From positions 1 to 13,178 of the forward strand of contig CALVAF010000004.1 in NCBI GenBank assembly GCA_944325475.1: 13,178 bases of DNA, given 5' to 3'. Positions 7,210-13,178 of the stretch are shown piece after piece; position 1 is the first letter of the stretch, and each line of letters starts with the position of its first letter. A model generated the notes under the pieces. The model made no database searches. It had not been told where the DNA came from and saw only the letters and a list, made by a program, of their open reading frames with translations. Source of the DNA: an uncultured Helicobacter sp. (GTDB taxonomy: Bacteria; Campylobacterota; Campylobacteria; Campylobacterales; Helicobacteraceae). Position numbers and translations under genes: made by a program.

Positions 7210-7218
7210 ATTATAGCA
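7210..7218 (-). promoter_or_regulatory. Extended -10 promoter before the helicase gene
   Basis: On the minus strand these bases read TGCTATAAT, a perfect -10 hexamer (7215-7210) with the TGn extension. At 17 bases upstream (7233-7238) the sequence is AAAGGG, so there is no -35 box, as is usual for the main sigma factor of Campylobacterota. The start point would fall around 7201-7204, only a few bases before the first ATG at 7198. This would let the helicase and the genes after it be expressed apart from plsC, whose stop lies 11 bases upstream of the motif. No terminator is visible between the two genes, so read-through is also possible. Confidence 0.68.
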
Positions 7219-7228
7219 TAAAAGCCCA

Positions 7229-7942
7229 CTATCCCTTTAAGCTTTGCAAATCCCCCACCACAAATTCAGAATAAAGCTTAGAATATTCCTCCTGCATTGT
7301 CTCTTTTAACTCTACAAACCAATCCTCACCTTGTGGAGTAAAAGAGGGCAGATATTTCATTACAAAAGTTTCATTGCTAAAGCGCATCGCCCCCATATCC
7401 AAACACCGCCTTGTGCCACAAAAAACAATCGGTTGCACCTTAAGCCCAAAATGCTCCACAAGCACTTTTGCTCCACTCTTAAAGGGTAAAAACTTCTCTC
7501 CCCCTAAAGAACGTGTGCCTTCTGGGAAAATACACAGAGTACGCCCATTTTGCAATCTATCTTCTGATTCTTTTAGCAAATGCACTAGCTCCTTTTTGCT
7601 CTCACGATTAATAAGAATCATCTTAGGGGCTTTCAATGCATGCCCATACAAAAAAGGTTTTCCAAGCTCTTTTTTGGCAATCCAACATAGATTATTTGGG
7701 TGTGTGGCTTCCAAATAAATCACATCCATAAAGCTCTGATGATTCATCACTAAAATCCTAGCTTCTCTATCTCTCTCTCCAATCACTTGCGCTTTAACCC
7801 TAAAAAGCTTAATAAAAATCCAAGCAGTAGCCCTTCTAATCTTTCTATGAAATTTTGGAAAACCATACATCAAAGCAATGCAAAAAGGAATGACTAGCAC
7901 AACATAAACCACCGCGCTAAAAGCTCTAATTTTGGATACCAT
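7229..7942 (-). CDS. plsC: 1-acyl-sn-glycerol-3-phosphate acyltransferase PlsC
   Basis: PlsC moves an acyl chain to the sn-2 position of lysophosphatidic acid, giving phosphatidic acid, at the cytoplasmic face of the inner membrane. A hydrophobic N-terminal segment (about 8-26) anchors it. Acyltransferase motif I is NHQSFMD (67-73, catalytic H68 and D73). INRES (111-115) is motif II, FPEGTRS (139-145) motif III, and VQPIVF (169-174) fits motif IV. At 237 residues it is a typical length. The ATG at 7942 overlaps the end of the SH3b-protein gene by 17 bases, so the two are cotranscribed; the SD is weak (GAGAGAAG just before the ATG). As I recall, C. jejuni has the same neighbour order. The substrate is assigned from the family; close relatives acylate other lipids, but the simple single-domain form favours PlsC. 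Confidence 0.92.
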   Translation of the reverse strand: MVSKIRAFSAVVYVVLVIPFCIALMYGFPKFHRKIRRATAWIFIKLFRVKAQVIGERDREARILVMNHQSFMDVIYLEATHPNNLCWIAKKELGKPFLYGHALKAPKMILINRESKKELVHLLKESEDRLQNGRTLCIFPEGTRSLGGEKFLPFKSGAKVLVEHFGLKVQPIVFCGTRRCLDMGAMRFSNETFVMKYLPSFTPQGEDWFVELKETMQEEYSKLYSEFVVGDLQSLKG

Positions 7943-9230
7943 CTTCTCTCACCCACCCAATACGTTCCTCTTCTAGCAGCACTTTATAATACCCATGCTT
8001 CTTAGCTAAAATTTTCACTTCCATAGGATTTTGTGTTGTTACAATAATCGTAGAATTAAAAGTCGGCTGAATCCGCACCTCAACATTAGATTTTAAAGTC
8101 GTACCTGTCTTAATGGATAACAGATACAATAAAACCACCACCACTATGATTCCAAGAATCAAAAACAGCTTCTTACGCCGATACAAATACAGCCCAAAAA
8201 AGACAATAATCAAAAAGATGGTCGCTAGAATCTTATAAATTTGCAAAGTGTTTTTGGGCTTAATATCACTTTGTGTGCTAATGCGGTCATCTTGAGAGAA
8301 ATTCTCTACTTGCAACTCCACATATTTCGCACTTTGCGTATTGAAATAATCAAAAGAAATTTTATCTAAGCTCTTAGGCACCACAACATAATAAAAAATC
8401 TCTGATTCCCTATAATCCCCCTTTTTGCTTTCAATCCCTTGCTGCGTATAAGAATCCAAGTGAAAATCAAACAAATTCCCCATTTCACTCCGCATTTGCA
8501 AAACCGCTAAATTGCTTTGGGAATCATAGCTTGTGATTTTGGTATCGATGATTCTTAAGTTATCTGCCACCACTTGAGAATAGCCCCCTTTACGCTCCAA
8601 AGCCACCGCCTTACTAGAGATAGGCTCTATAAATTCCCTTGCCTCCCCCTCGCTTGTCTGCACCACCACTTCTATTTTAGGAATAGTGAAATTTGCTTGA
8701 TTAATCCTAAAATAAAAGGTATTTCTTAAACTTGAATCTTGATTTAAAATCCAATTTTCCTGCGGATTTAGCACACTCACACTTGAATCACTGGAAATAA
8801 AATTTGTCTTAATGCCAGAATATGCCCCAAAAACTAGCAACTTCACTTCAATGGGGACAATTTGCTTGACATACAAGATATTTTTAAGTGGGCTAACAAG
8901 GCTCAAATACACACTTTTTGCCACCAAAGGGCTCTGTAAATCTTCTAAAATAGGATTTGTTTGCGGGTTTATCGTTTGATTCAAATCGCTTTGATTAGAA
9001 TCCTCATTGGATAGAAAATTAGGCGACTCTCCAATGTTTTGCAAAGTTTTTTCCTGCACCAAAGGGGTTTGGTTACTTTTAAGGGGTGCAGGGGTAGCAG
9101 GCAAAAAAGTCTGTGGGGGAGTTTGCATATAGGTTTGACTTTGATTCTGTGGATTAGCATTTTGCGGAAACATAGAAGTCTCCTGCGCAAAAAGCCCCAC
9201 AACACAAAAGAAAAAAAACAAAAATCTCAT
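7926..9230 (-). CDS. Envelope protein with signal peptide, Asn/Gln-rich linker, two membrane segments and C-terminal SH3b domain
   Basis: The 434-residue product starts with a signal peptide (MRFLFFFFCVVGLFAQ, cleavage about 15). A low-complexity stretch rich in Gln, Asn, Pro and Thr (about 20-98) and a region predicted to be beta-rich (about 100-315) follow. Two hydrophobic segments (331-350 and 355-372) flank a YRRKK loop. The basic loop puts the loop in the cytoplasm and both the large domain and the C-terminus in the periplasm. Residues 380-431 fit a bacterial SH3 domain (VEVRIQP, then GYYKVLLEEERIGWV). The order beta domain, TM pair, SH3b resembles Bat-type (BatD/BatE) proteins, which is an architectural comparison only. 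ATGA overlap with purQ (9227-9230) and a 17-base overlap with plsC place it firmly in the operon. From memory C. jejuni Cj0515 holds the same position. Function unknown; a cell-wall-sensing or membrane scaffold role is a guess. Confidence 0.85.
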   Translation of the reverse strand: MRFLFFFFCVVGLFAQETSMFPQNANPQNQSQTYMQTPPQTFLPATPAPLKSNQTPLVQEKTLQNIGESPNFLSNEDSNQSDLNQTINPQTNPILEDLQSPLVAKSVYLSLVSPLKNILYVKQIVPIEVKLLVFGAYSGIKTNFISSDSSVSVLNPQENWILNQDSSLRNTFYFRINQANFTIPKIEVVVQTSEGEAREFIEPISSKAVALERKGGYSQVVADNLRIIDTKITSYDSQSNLAVLQMRSEMGNLFDFHLDSYTQQGIESKKGDYRESEIFYYVVVPKSLDKISFDYFNTQSAKYVELQVENFSQDDRISTQSDIKPKNTLQIYKILATIFLIIVFFGLYLYRRKKLFLILGIIVVVVLLYLLSIKTGTTLKSNVEVRIQPTFNSTIIVTTQNPMEVKILAKKHGYYKVLLEEERIGWVREDGIQN

Positions 9231-9886
9231 AGAATCTCTAAAAATCCCTCTAGCATTTTTAGCCCAATATCTCCACCCAAAACAGCCTCAACACAGCGTT
9301 CTGGGTGTGGCATAAGCCCAAAGATATTTTTTTGCGCATTGCAGATTCCTGCAATATTTCTAATTGAGCCATTATGATAGCCCACATACTCTAATAAAAT
9401 TTGTCCTTTCTGCTCCAACTCCCTTAAACCCGCCTCATCAATGTAATAATTCCCATCGGCATTAGCAATTGGCACTTTTAACAAATCGCCCTTTTGGAAT
9501 CGCTGCAAAAACACATTGTCATTATTCACCACACGCAAAGCCACTTCTTTAGAGACAAAATGCAAATTTTCATTGCGTTTCATCGCTCCGGGTAATAATC
9601 CACTCTCTAAGAGAATCTGAAACCCATTGCAGATTCCAAGCACATAGCCGCCTTTTTGTGCAAACTCCACCACCGCCTGCATAATGGGTGCAAACCTTGC
9701 AATCGCCCCACTTCGCAGATAATCCCCATAGCTAAATCCACCCGGAATCACGACAAGCTTCGTCTCACTAGGCAGCTTCCTCTCTTGGTGCCAAATGATT
9801 TTTGTTGGGGCTTTTAGCAAAGAAAAGGCATATTCCATATCATATTCACAATTAGTCCCCAAGAATTGTAAAATAGCAACACTCAT
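9227..9886 (-). CDS. purQ: Phosphoribosylformylglycinamidine synthase, glutaminase subunit PurQ
   Basis: PurQ releases ammonia from glutamine for the fourth step of purine synthesis (FGAR to FGAM) and acts with PurS and the small form of PurL, whose gene is not in the window. With the ATG at 9886 as residue 1, the class I amidotransferase triad is visible: nucleophile C86 in GICNGFQ, and H194 and E196 in LMPHPE. GGFSYGDYLRSGAIA (49-63) is also diagnostic. There are 219 residues, normal for the family. A GTG at 9904 would add six residues (MSKENQ) and overlap the purS stop, but it has no SD. The internal ATG has AAAGAGA in front and gives the usual family start, so it is preferred. Residue 9 is Leu (CTT) in QFLGTNCE, where Pro is usual. 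ATGA couples it to the next gene. Confidence 0.94.
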   Translation of the reverse strand: MSVAILQFLGTNCEYDMEYAFSLLKAPTKIIWHQERKLPSETKLVVIPGGFSYGDYLRSGAIARFAPIMQAVVEFAQKGGYVLGICNGFQILLESGLLPGAMKRNENLHFVSKEVALRVVNNDNVFLQRFQKGDLLKVPIANADGNYYIDEAGLRELEQKGQILLEYVGYHNGSIRNIAGICNAQKNIFGLMPHPERCVEAVLGGDIGLKMLEGFLEIL

Positions 9887-9900
9887 TTGATTCTCTTTGC

Positions 9901-10137
9901 TCACATTTTAATGATGTAATTTTCAATCACAACATTAGCAAGTAGTGATTCACACATTGCTTCCACTTCCCCCCTAATGACCTCTTTATCTTCACCTGCA
10001 ATCTCTAGGGTAATGACCTTACTGACATTCACATTTTCCACATTTTTATGCCCTAGTGAAGACAAAGCATGGCAAATCGCCTTGCCTTGAGGATCAAGCA
10101 CCCCCTCTTTTAAAGACACAATCACTTCTACTTTCAT
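9901..10137 (-). CDS. purS: Phosphoribosylformylglycinamidine synthase subunit PurS
   Basis: PurS is the small structural subunit that bridges PurQ and PurL in the split FGAM synthase. The 78 residues show the family pattern: MKVEVIVSLKEGVLDPQG at the start, then LGHKNV in the middle, and the acidic C-terminal half. The ATG at 10137 is nine bases past the purC stop, with AAGG (10145-10148) seven bases upstream as the SD. Its stop TGA at 9903-9901 lies just before purQ. Position between purC and purQ matches the Campylobacter order I recall, and the presence of purS implies that purL elsewhere in the genome is the short type rather than the fused enterobacterial form. Confidence 0.94.
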   Translation of the reverse strand: MKVEVIVSLKEGVLDPQGKAICHALSSLGHKNVENVNVSKVITLEIAGEDKEVIRGEVEAMCESLLANVVIENYIIKM

Positions 10138-10146
10138 ATTTTTACC

Positions 10147-10863
10147 TTAAGATAAAATTCGCTTCAAAACTTCTTCATACGCCATTTTGACATTTCCTAA
10201 ATCCTGCCTAAATCGGTCTTTATCTAGCTTTTCTCTCGTGTCTTTATCCCAAAAGCGACAAGAATCAGGCGTAACCTCATCAGCAAGTAAAATATTCCCC
10301 TCACTATCCACGCCAAATTCTAGCTTGAAATCCACCAAAAGTAGATCTTTAGAATCAAAAAATCCACGTAAAACCTCATTAACCTCACGCCCAATTTTTC
10401 GCAAAGTATCCAGCGATTCTAGACTTTTAACGCAATTTAGAATCAAAGCATGCTCATCATTGATTAAAGGATCACCTAGTGCGTCATCTTTGTAATAAAA
10501 CTCCACTAGCACAAAGGGTAGCTTCTCCCCCTCTTTAATCCCAAGCCTTTTGCTTAAAGAGCCAGTAGCAATGTTTCTTACCACCACTTCAATAGGGATA
10601 ATCTGCACTTTTTTACACAACATGAGATTTTCACCCAGCATATCAACATAATGCGTTTTGATTCCATTCTTTTCCAAAAGCTTAAAAATTTCTGTGGATA
10701 TTTTACAATTCAAGCTTCCTTTGCCCTCTTCACTACCTCTTTTTTCAGCATTAAAAGCAGTCAAATCATCTTTAAATTCTGCGATAGCAAGACTAGAATC
10801 ACTGGTTTTATAAAGCCTTTTTCCTTTGCCCTCATACATCATTTCTTTTTGCTCTACTTGCAT
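10147..10863 (-). CDS. purC: SAICAR synthase PurC
   Basis: PurC joins aspartate to CAIR using ATP, giving SAICAR in purine synthesis. The nucleotide-binding N-terminus reads MMYEGKGKRLYKT (8-20), followed by EFKDDLTAFNAEKRG (29-43). VVVRNIATGSLSKRLGI (93-109) is the clearest signature of the family, and VDFKLEFG (177-184) with LADEVTPDSCRFWD (193-206) forms the active-site region. At 238 residues it matches the usual bacterial single-domain enzyme. The ATG at 10863 is ten bases after the ctpA stop, with AAGGGGA as the SD. Together with purS and purQ it makes a partial purine operon; purL, purM, purD and others must be elsewhere. H. pylori lacks this pathway, so the genes argue against that species. 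Confidence 0.96.
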   Translation of the reverse strand: MQVEQKEMMYEGKGKRLYKTSDSSLAIAEFKDDLTAFNAEKRGSEEGKGSLNCKISTEIFKLLEKNGIKTHYVDMLGENLMLCKKVQIIPIEVVVRNIATGSLSKRLGIKEGEKLPFVLVEFYYKDDALGDPLINDEHALILNCVKSLESLDTLRKIGREVNEVLRGFFDSKDLLLVDFKLEFGVDSEGNILLADEVTPDSCRFWDKDTREKLDKDRFRQDLGNVKMAYEEVLKRILS

Positions 10864-10873
10864 ACTTCCCCTT

Positions 10874-12169
10874 TTAATCCACTACCCTAAAAACTTTCAG
10901 CGCATCAATTGCGCTTTTTAGCTGAATGTCTGATAAAATCGTCTCTTGCGTAATTATATTTTTATTTTCTTTCTTTTGAGGCTTATTATCCTTGCTATCA
11001 ACCTTTTGTAGCTCACCCTCTAAATGCTTTTGCAAATTCGCTTCTTTAATGCTGATTCTATCATTATCCACAGGCACTGCACCGGGTGCCACCTCCACAT
11101 CAGGCGTTACCCCCACAGCTTGAATCGTTCTTCCACTTGGCAAATAATAACGCGCAATCGTTAGACGCAATGCTTCCTTTTCTTCTGTGGGTAAAATCAC
11201 TTGCACACTTCCTTTCCCAAAAGTCGTCTCGCCCACAAGCACCCCACGTTTATTATCTTGAATCGCCCCTGCAACAATTTCACTAGCGCTCGCGCTTCCA
11301 TTATTGATGAGCACCACCAAAGGCGCTTTTGGATAAGGGGTTTTTTTGTTAGCCTTATAGACAATGTCCTCATCTTTCATACGCCCCTTTTGAGAGACAA
11401 TCACGCCCTTTTCTAAAAACAAATCACTAAGCTCAACAGCCTGATTCAAAAGCCCACCGGGATTGTTTCGTAAATCCAACACAATCCCATCAATTTGCTT
11501 GTATTTCTTTAGTTCCTCTTCCACTCTTTGACTAACATGTTTATCAAAGGAAGTTACCCGCACATAAACATAATTCGTGTTTTCAATGCCCCTCACATAC
11601 ACGCTATCCACCTTGATATTATCCCTTGTAATGTCAAATACAAGCGGCTTTGGATTATCTTTTCTTACAATCGTAAGCTGCACTTTAGTATTAGGCTTAC
11701 CACGCATACGATTAACCGCCTCATCAATACTCATATTCAAAGTGCTTTCATTATCAATTTTTAAAATAATATCCCCACTTTTTAGTCCCGCTTTATCAGC
11801 TGGAGTTCCTTCAATGGGGGCAATAATTGTCAAAGCACCTTCTTTTAGAGCAATGGTGATTCCAATCCCGCCAAACTCCCCATTAGTCTGAATCTTGAGC
11901 TCCTCAAATTTCTTTTCATTTAAATACGATGAGTGTGCATCAAGGTTGGATAATAAGCCATCAATTGCCTTATCGACAATCTGCTCCAAAGTCAGCTCGT
12001 CGACATAATATTTCTCCACCGTCCCAATGACTTTTCGAAGTTTGTTATAAGAATCCAAACGCGATTCTTCTTTTTTAGCTTCTTTAGCTAAAATTGCAGG
12101 AGATAGGATAAAAGACAATACCATAGCCACCAAAACCGAGTGAAAAAAGCTTTTTGTTGTGGTTTTCAT
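10874..12169 (-). CDS. ctpA: Carboxy-terminal processing protease, peptidase S41 family (CtpA-like)
   Basis: This is an exported serine protease that trims or degrades periplasmic proteins from their C-termini. The signal peptide spans residues 1-28 (cleavage after AILA). An N-terminal helical region (about 35-92) is followed by a PDZ domain (about 97-168, with FGGIGITIALKEG and GLKSGDIILKID). The S41 core contains DLRNNPGGLL (232-241). The catalytic pair is S294 in NGSASASEI and K319 in TTFGKGSVQ, 25 residues apart as in E. coli Prc. RYYLPSGRTIQ (340-350) is also typical. The mature end is Lys/Asp-rich and probably flexible. 431 residues is a normal length. SD AGGTG (12176-12180) precedes the ATG by six bases. 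It leads the purine-envelope cluster and follows a 65-base gap after mnmG. Targets cannot be read from the sequence. Confidence 0.95.
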   Translation of the reverse strand: MKTTTKSFFHSVLVAMVLSFILSPAILAKEAKKEESRLDSYNKLRKVIGTVEKYYVDELTLEQIVDKAIDGLLSNLDAHSSYLNEKKFEELKIQTNGEFGGIGITIALKEGALTIIAPIEGTPADKAGLKSGDIILKIDNESTLNMSIDEAVNRMRGKPNTKVQLTIVRKDNPKPLVFDITRDNIKVDSVYVRGIENTNYVYVRVTSFDKHVSQRVEEELKKYKQIDGIVLDLRNNPGGLLNQAVELSDLFLEKGVIVSQKGRMKDEDIVYKANKKTPYPKAPLVVLINNGSASASEIVAGAIQDNKRGVLVGETTFGKGSVQVILPTEEKEALRLTIARYYLPSGRTIQAVGVTPDVEVAPGAVPVDNDRISIKEANLQKHLEGELQKVDSKDNKPQKKENKNIITQETILSDIQLKSAIDALKVFRVVD

Positions 12170-12201
12170 AAGTTACACCTAAAGAATAATTTTAAGATGA
12201 G

Positions 12202-12207
12202 ATTCTA
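12202..12207 (-). promoter_or_regulatory. Probable -10 box upstream of ctpA
   Basis: The 65 bases between mnmG and ctpA contain TAGAAT (12207-12202), a five-of-six match to TATAAT, in an AT-rich setting without a -35 box. A start point near 12195 would give a leader of about 25 bases that holds the AGGTG ribosome site. A second candidate, TAAAAT, lies nearer the gene. No terminator hairpin is seen after mnmG, so transcription may also continue from there. The call is tentative. Confidence 0.42.
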
Positions 12208-12234
12208 ACGCAATCCCTCTAAAATAAAGTTTAG

Positions 12235-13178
12235 TTATTCCTCTTTGTTGATTCTAGTATTTTTCTTATGGTGGAGGTGGATATAAAGCTGCAATACCTC
12301 CAAACTAGCAGGCGTTACTCCACTAATCTCACTGGCTTCAAAAAGGCTTTTAGGAGTGAATTTTTTAAGCTTTTCAATCACTTCCAAACTCAGCCCCGGA
12401 ATGCCATCAAAGCTAAAATCCTCTGGAATCTTAATACCCAACATTTTATCCATATTATCAATAAGGTTTTGTTGCTTTTGGATATAGTTTGCATATTTTG
12501 CCTCAACTAAAATTTCCTCCAAAGCCCTATGTGAAAACCCTAAAAAAGGCGTCTCTATCACTTCGCCAATTTTTAAAAGCTTATGCAAATCAAAGCTTCT
12601 GCGCGCCACAATCGTTTGCCAAATTGTTTTATCACTGATTTTTTCCTCGCCAATGGAATCTAAAAAGGCTAGAATCTCATTTGTAGGCGTGATAGGTGTA
12701 GTGTTAAGCCACTCTAGCCCTTTTTGAATATCCCTTTTATCTTGCAGTAGGCTTTGGTATTCCTCCTCTGGCATTAAACCAAGTTTATAAGCCAATTCCC
12801 CAAGCCTAAAAATCGCATTCCCCTCACGCAAAAGCAACCGATATTCTGCTCTTGAGCTAAACATTCTATAAGGCTCCTTGGTGCCTTTGGTTACCAAATC
12901 ATCAATCATCACGCCAATATATGCTTCATTACGCTTTAGTGTGATTTCCTCTTTGCCTTGTGCGCTAAGGCTGGCATTAATCCCTGCAAAAATCCCTTGT
13001 GCTGCAGCTTCCTCATAGCCTGTGGTGCCATTAATCTGCCCTGCACAATAAAGATTCTTGATTTTTTTAGTCTCCAAAGTGTGCTTAAGTTCAGTTGGAT
13101 TGATATAATCATATTCAATCGCATAGCCATAACGCACAATCTCCGCATTCTCTAGCCCTTCAATACTCCAAATCATCT
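12235..13178 (-). CDS. mnmG: tRNA uridine-34 5-carboxymethylaminomethyl modification enzyme MnmG (GidA), C-terminal half
   Basis: MnmG works with MnmE to install the carboxymethylaminomethyl group on the wobble uridine of certain tRNAs, using FAD and methylene-tetrahydrofolate. Only the last half (about 313 of some 620 residues) is present; the 5' part lies beyond the window edge. Numbering from the first visible Met (internal, not a start), GLENAEIVRYGYAIEYDY (7-24) and CAGQINGTTGYEEAAAQG (44-61) match the two strongest GidA signatures. They are followed by the C-terminal MFSSRAEYRLLLR (105-117) and a final helical domain containing SGVTPASLEVLQLY, which in the family contacts tRNA and MnmE. 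The gene stops at 12235, 65 bases before ctpA. No damage is seen in the part present. Confidence 0.96.
   Translation of the reverse strand, partial: MIWSIEGLENAEIVRYGYAIEYDYINPTELKHTLETKKIKNLYCAGQINGTTGYEEAAAQGIFAGINASLSAQGKEEITLKRNEAYIGVMIDDLVTKGTKEPYRMFSSRAEYRLLLREGNAIFRLGELAYKLGLMPEEEYQSLLQDKRDIQKGLEWLNTTPITPTNEILAFLDSIGEEKISDKTIWQTIVARRSFDLHKLLKIGEVIETPFLGFSHRALEEILVEAKYANYIQKQQNLIDNMDKMLGIKIPEDFSFDGIPGLSLEVIEKLKKFTPKSLFEASEISGVTPASLEVLQLYIHLHHKKNTRINKEE

Noticed and set aside
7374..7718. Plus-strand frame opposite plsC
   Set aside because: The minus strand encodes intact PlsC motifs here; this is a mirror frame.
9039..9377. Plus-strand frame across the SH3-protein/purQ junction
   Set aside because: It runs antisense to two genes with clear features and has no family signature.
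11577..11891. Plus-strand frame opposite the ctpA PDZ region
   Set aside because: CtpA is intact on the minus strand through this interval; the opposite frame is a shadow.
12216..12234. Possible terminator hairpin after mnmG
   Set aside because: Only about five A/T-rich base pairs can form and no U tract follows; too weak to call.
13174..13176. ATG as a start for the mnmG frame
   Set aside because: The signatures begin right after it and only half of a normal MnmG is present, so the Met is internal and the gene continues past the window edge.
1..13178. CRISPR arrays, tRNA or rRNA genes, transposases
   Set aside because: No regularly spaced repeats, cloverleaf sequences, ribosomal RNA segments or transposase motifs were seen on either strand.

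Overview
The window looks like chromosomal core DNA of a Campylobacterota bacterium, most probably a Helicobacter that is not H. pylori (an enterohepatic-type species). Three things point there. The first is the gene order. From memory, ctpA-purC-purS-purQ-(SH3 protein)-plsC matches a Campylobacter jejuni block, and aminotransferase-murC-(small membrane protein)-mutS2 matches blocks in both C. jejuni and H. pylori. The second is a MutS2 of the Smr-tailed type. The third is a promoter with an extended -10 and no -35 box. Hand counts on a few lines give about 35-48% GC in the genes and only about 20-30% in the first 430 bases.

Every gene I can support lies on the minus strand, so transcription runs from high to low coordinates. 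In that order: 12235-13178 is the C-terminal half of mnmG (tRNA wobble-uridine modification), cut by the window edge. After a 65-base gap with a likely promoter comes a tight cluster: ctpA (periplasmic S41 protease), purC, purS and purQ (de novo purine synthesis), an envelope protein with a C-terminal SH3b domain, and plsC (phospholipid acylation). Most of its junctions overlap or are only a few bases apart. A 30-base gap then holds an extended -10 promoter almost touching the first AUG of a DEAD-box-family RNA helicase. The helicase is followed by a DapC-like aminotransferase, murC, a two-segment membrane protein and mutS2, again with overlapping or near-touching junctions. The operon ends in a 35-residue lipoprotein gene (497-604) whose Shine-Dalgarno sequence overlaps the mutS2 stop codon.

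A strong interrupted hairpin (444-493) lies just past the lipoprotein gene. Beyond it, positions 1-440 form an AT-rich zone with no intact gene. On the minus strand it carries broken coding-like stretches, two of them in the same frame, one with an HExxH (His-Glu-Cys-Arg-His) motif running off the left edge. This looks like the decayed edge of an accessory gene.

Functionally the window joins two envelope themes: peptidoglycan precursor supply (DapC-like aminotransferase making the diaminopimelate side of the stem peptide, MurC adding the first L-alanine) and membrane or periplasm upkeep (PlsC, CtpA, the SH3b protein, the lipoprotein). With these come purine synthesis, RNA remodelling, tRNA modification and recombination control. 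I see no CRISPR array, tRNA, rRNA, transposase or obvious complete novel system. The less ordinary items are the tiny lipoprotein, the decayed left end, the hairpin, and the helicase start region (near-leaderless promoter, A9 tract, DESD instead of DEAD).
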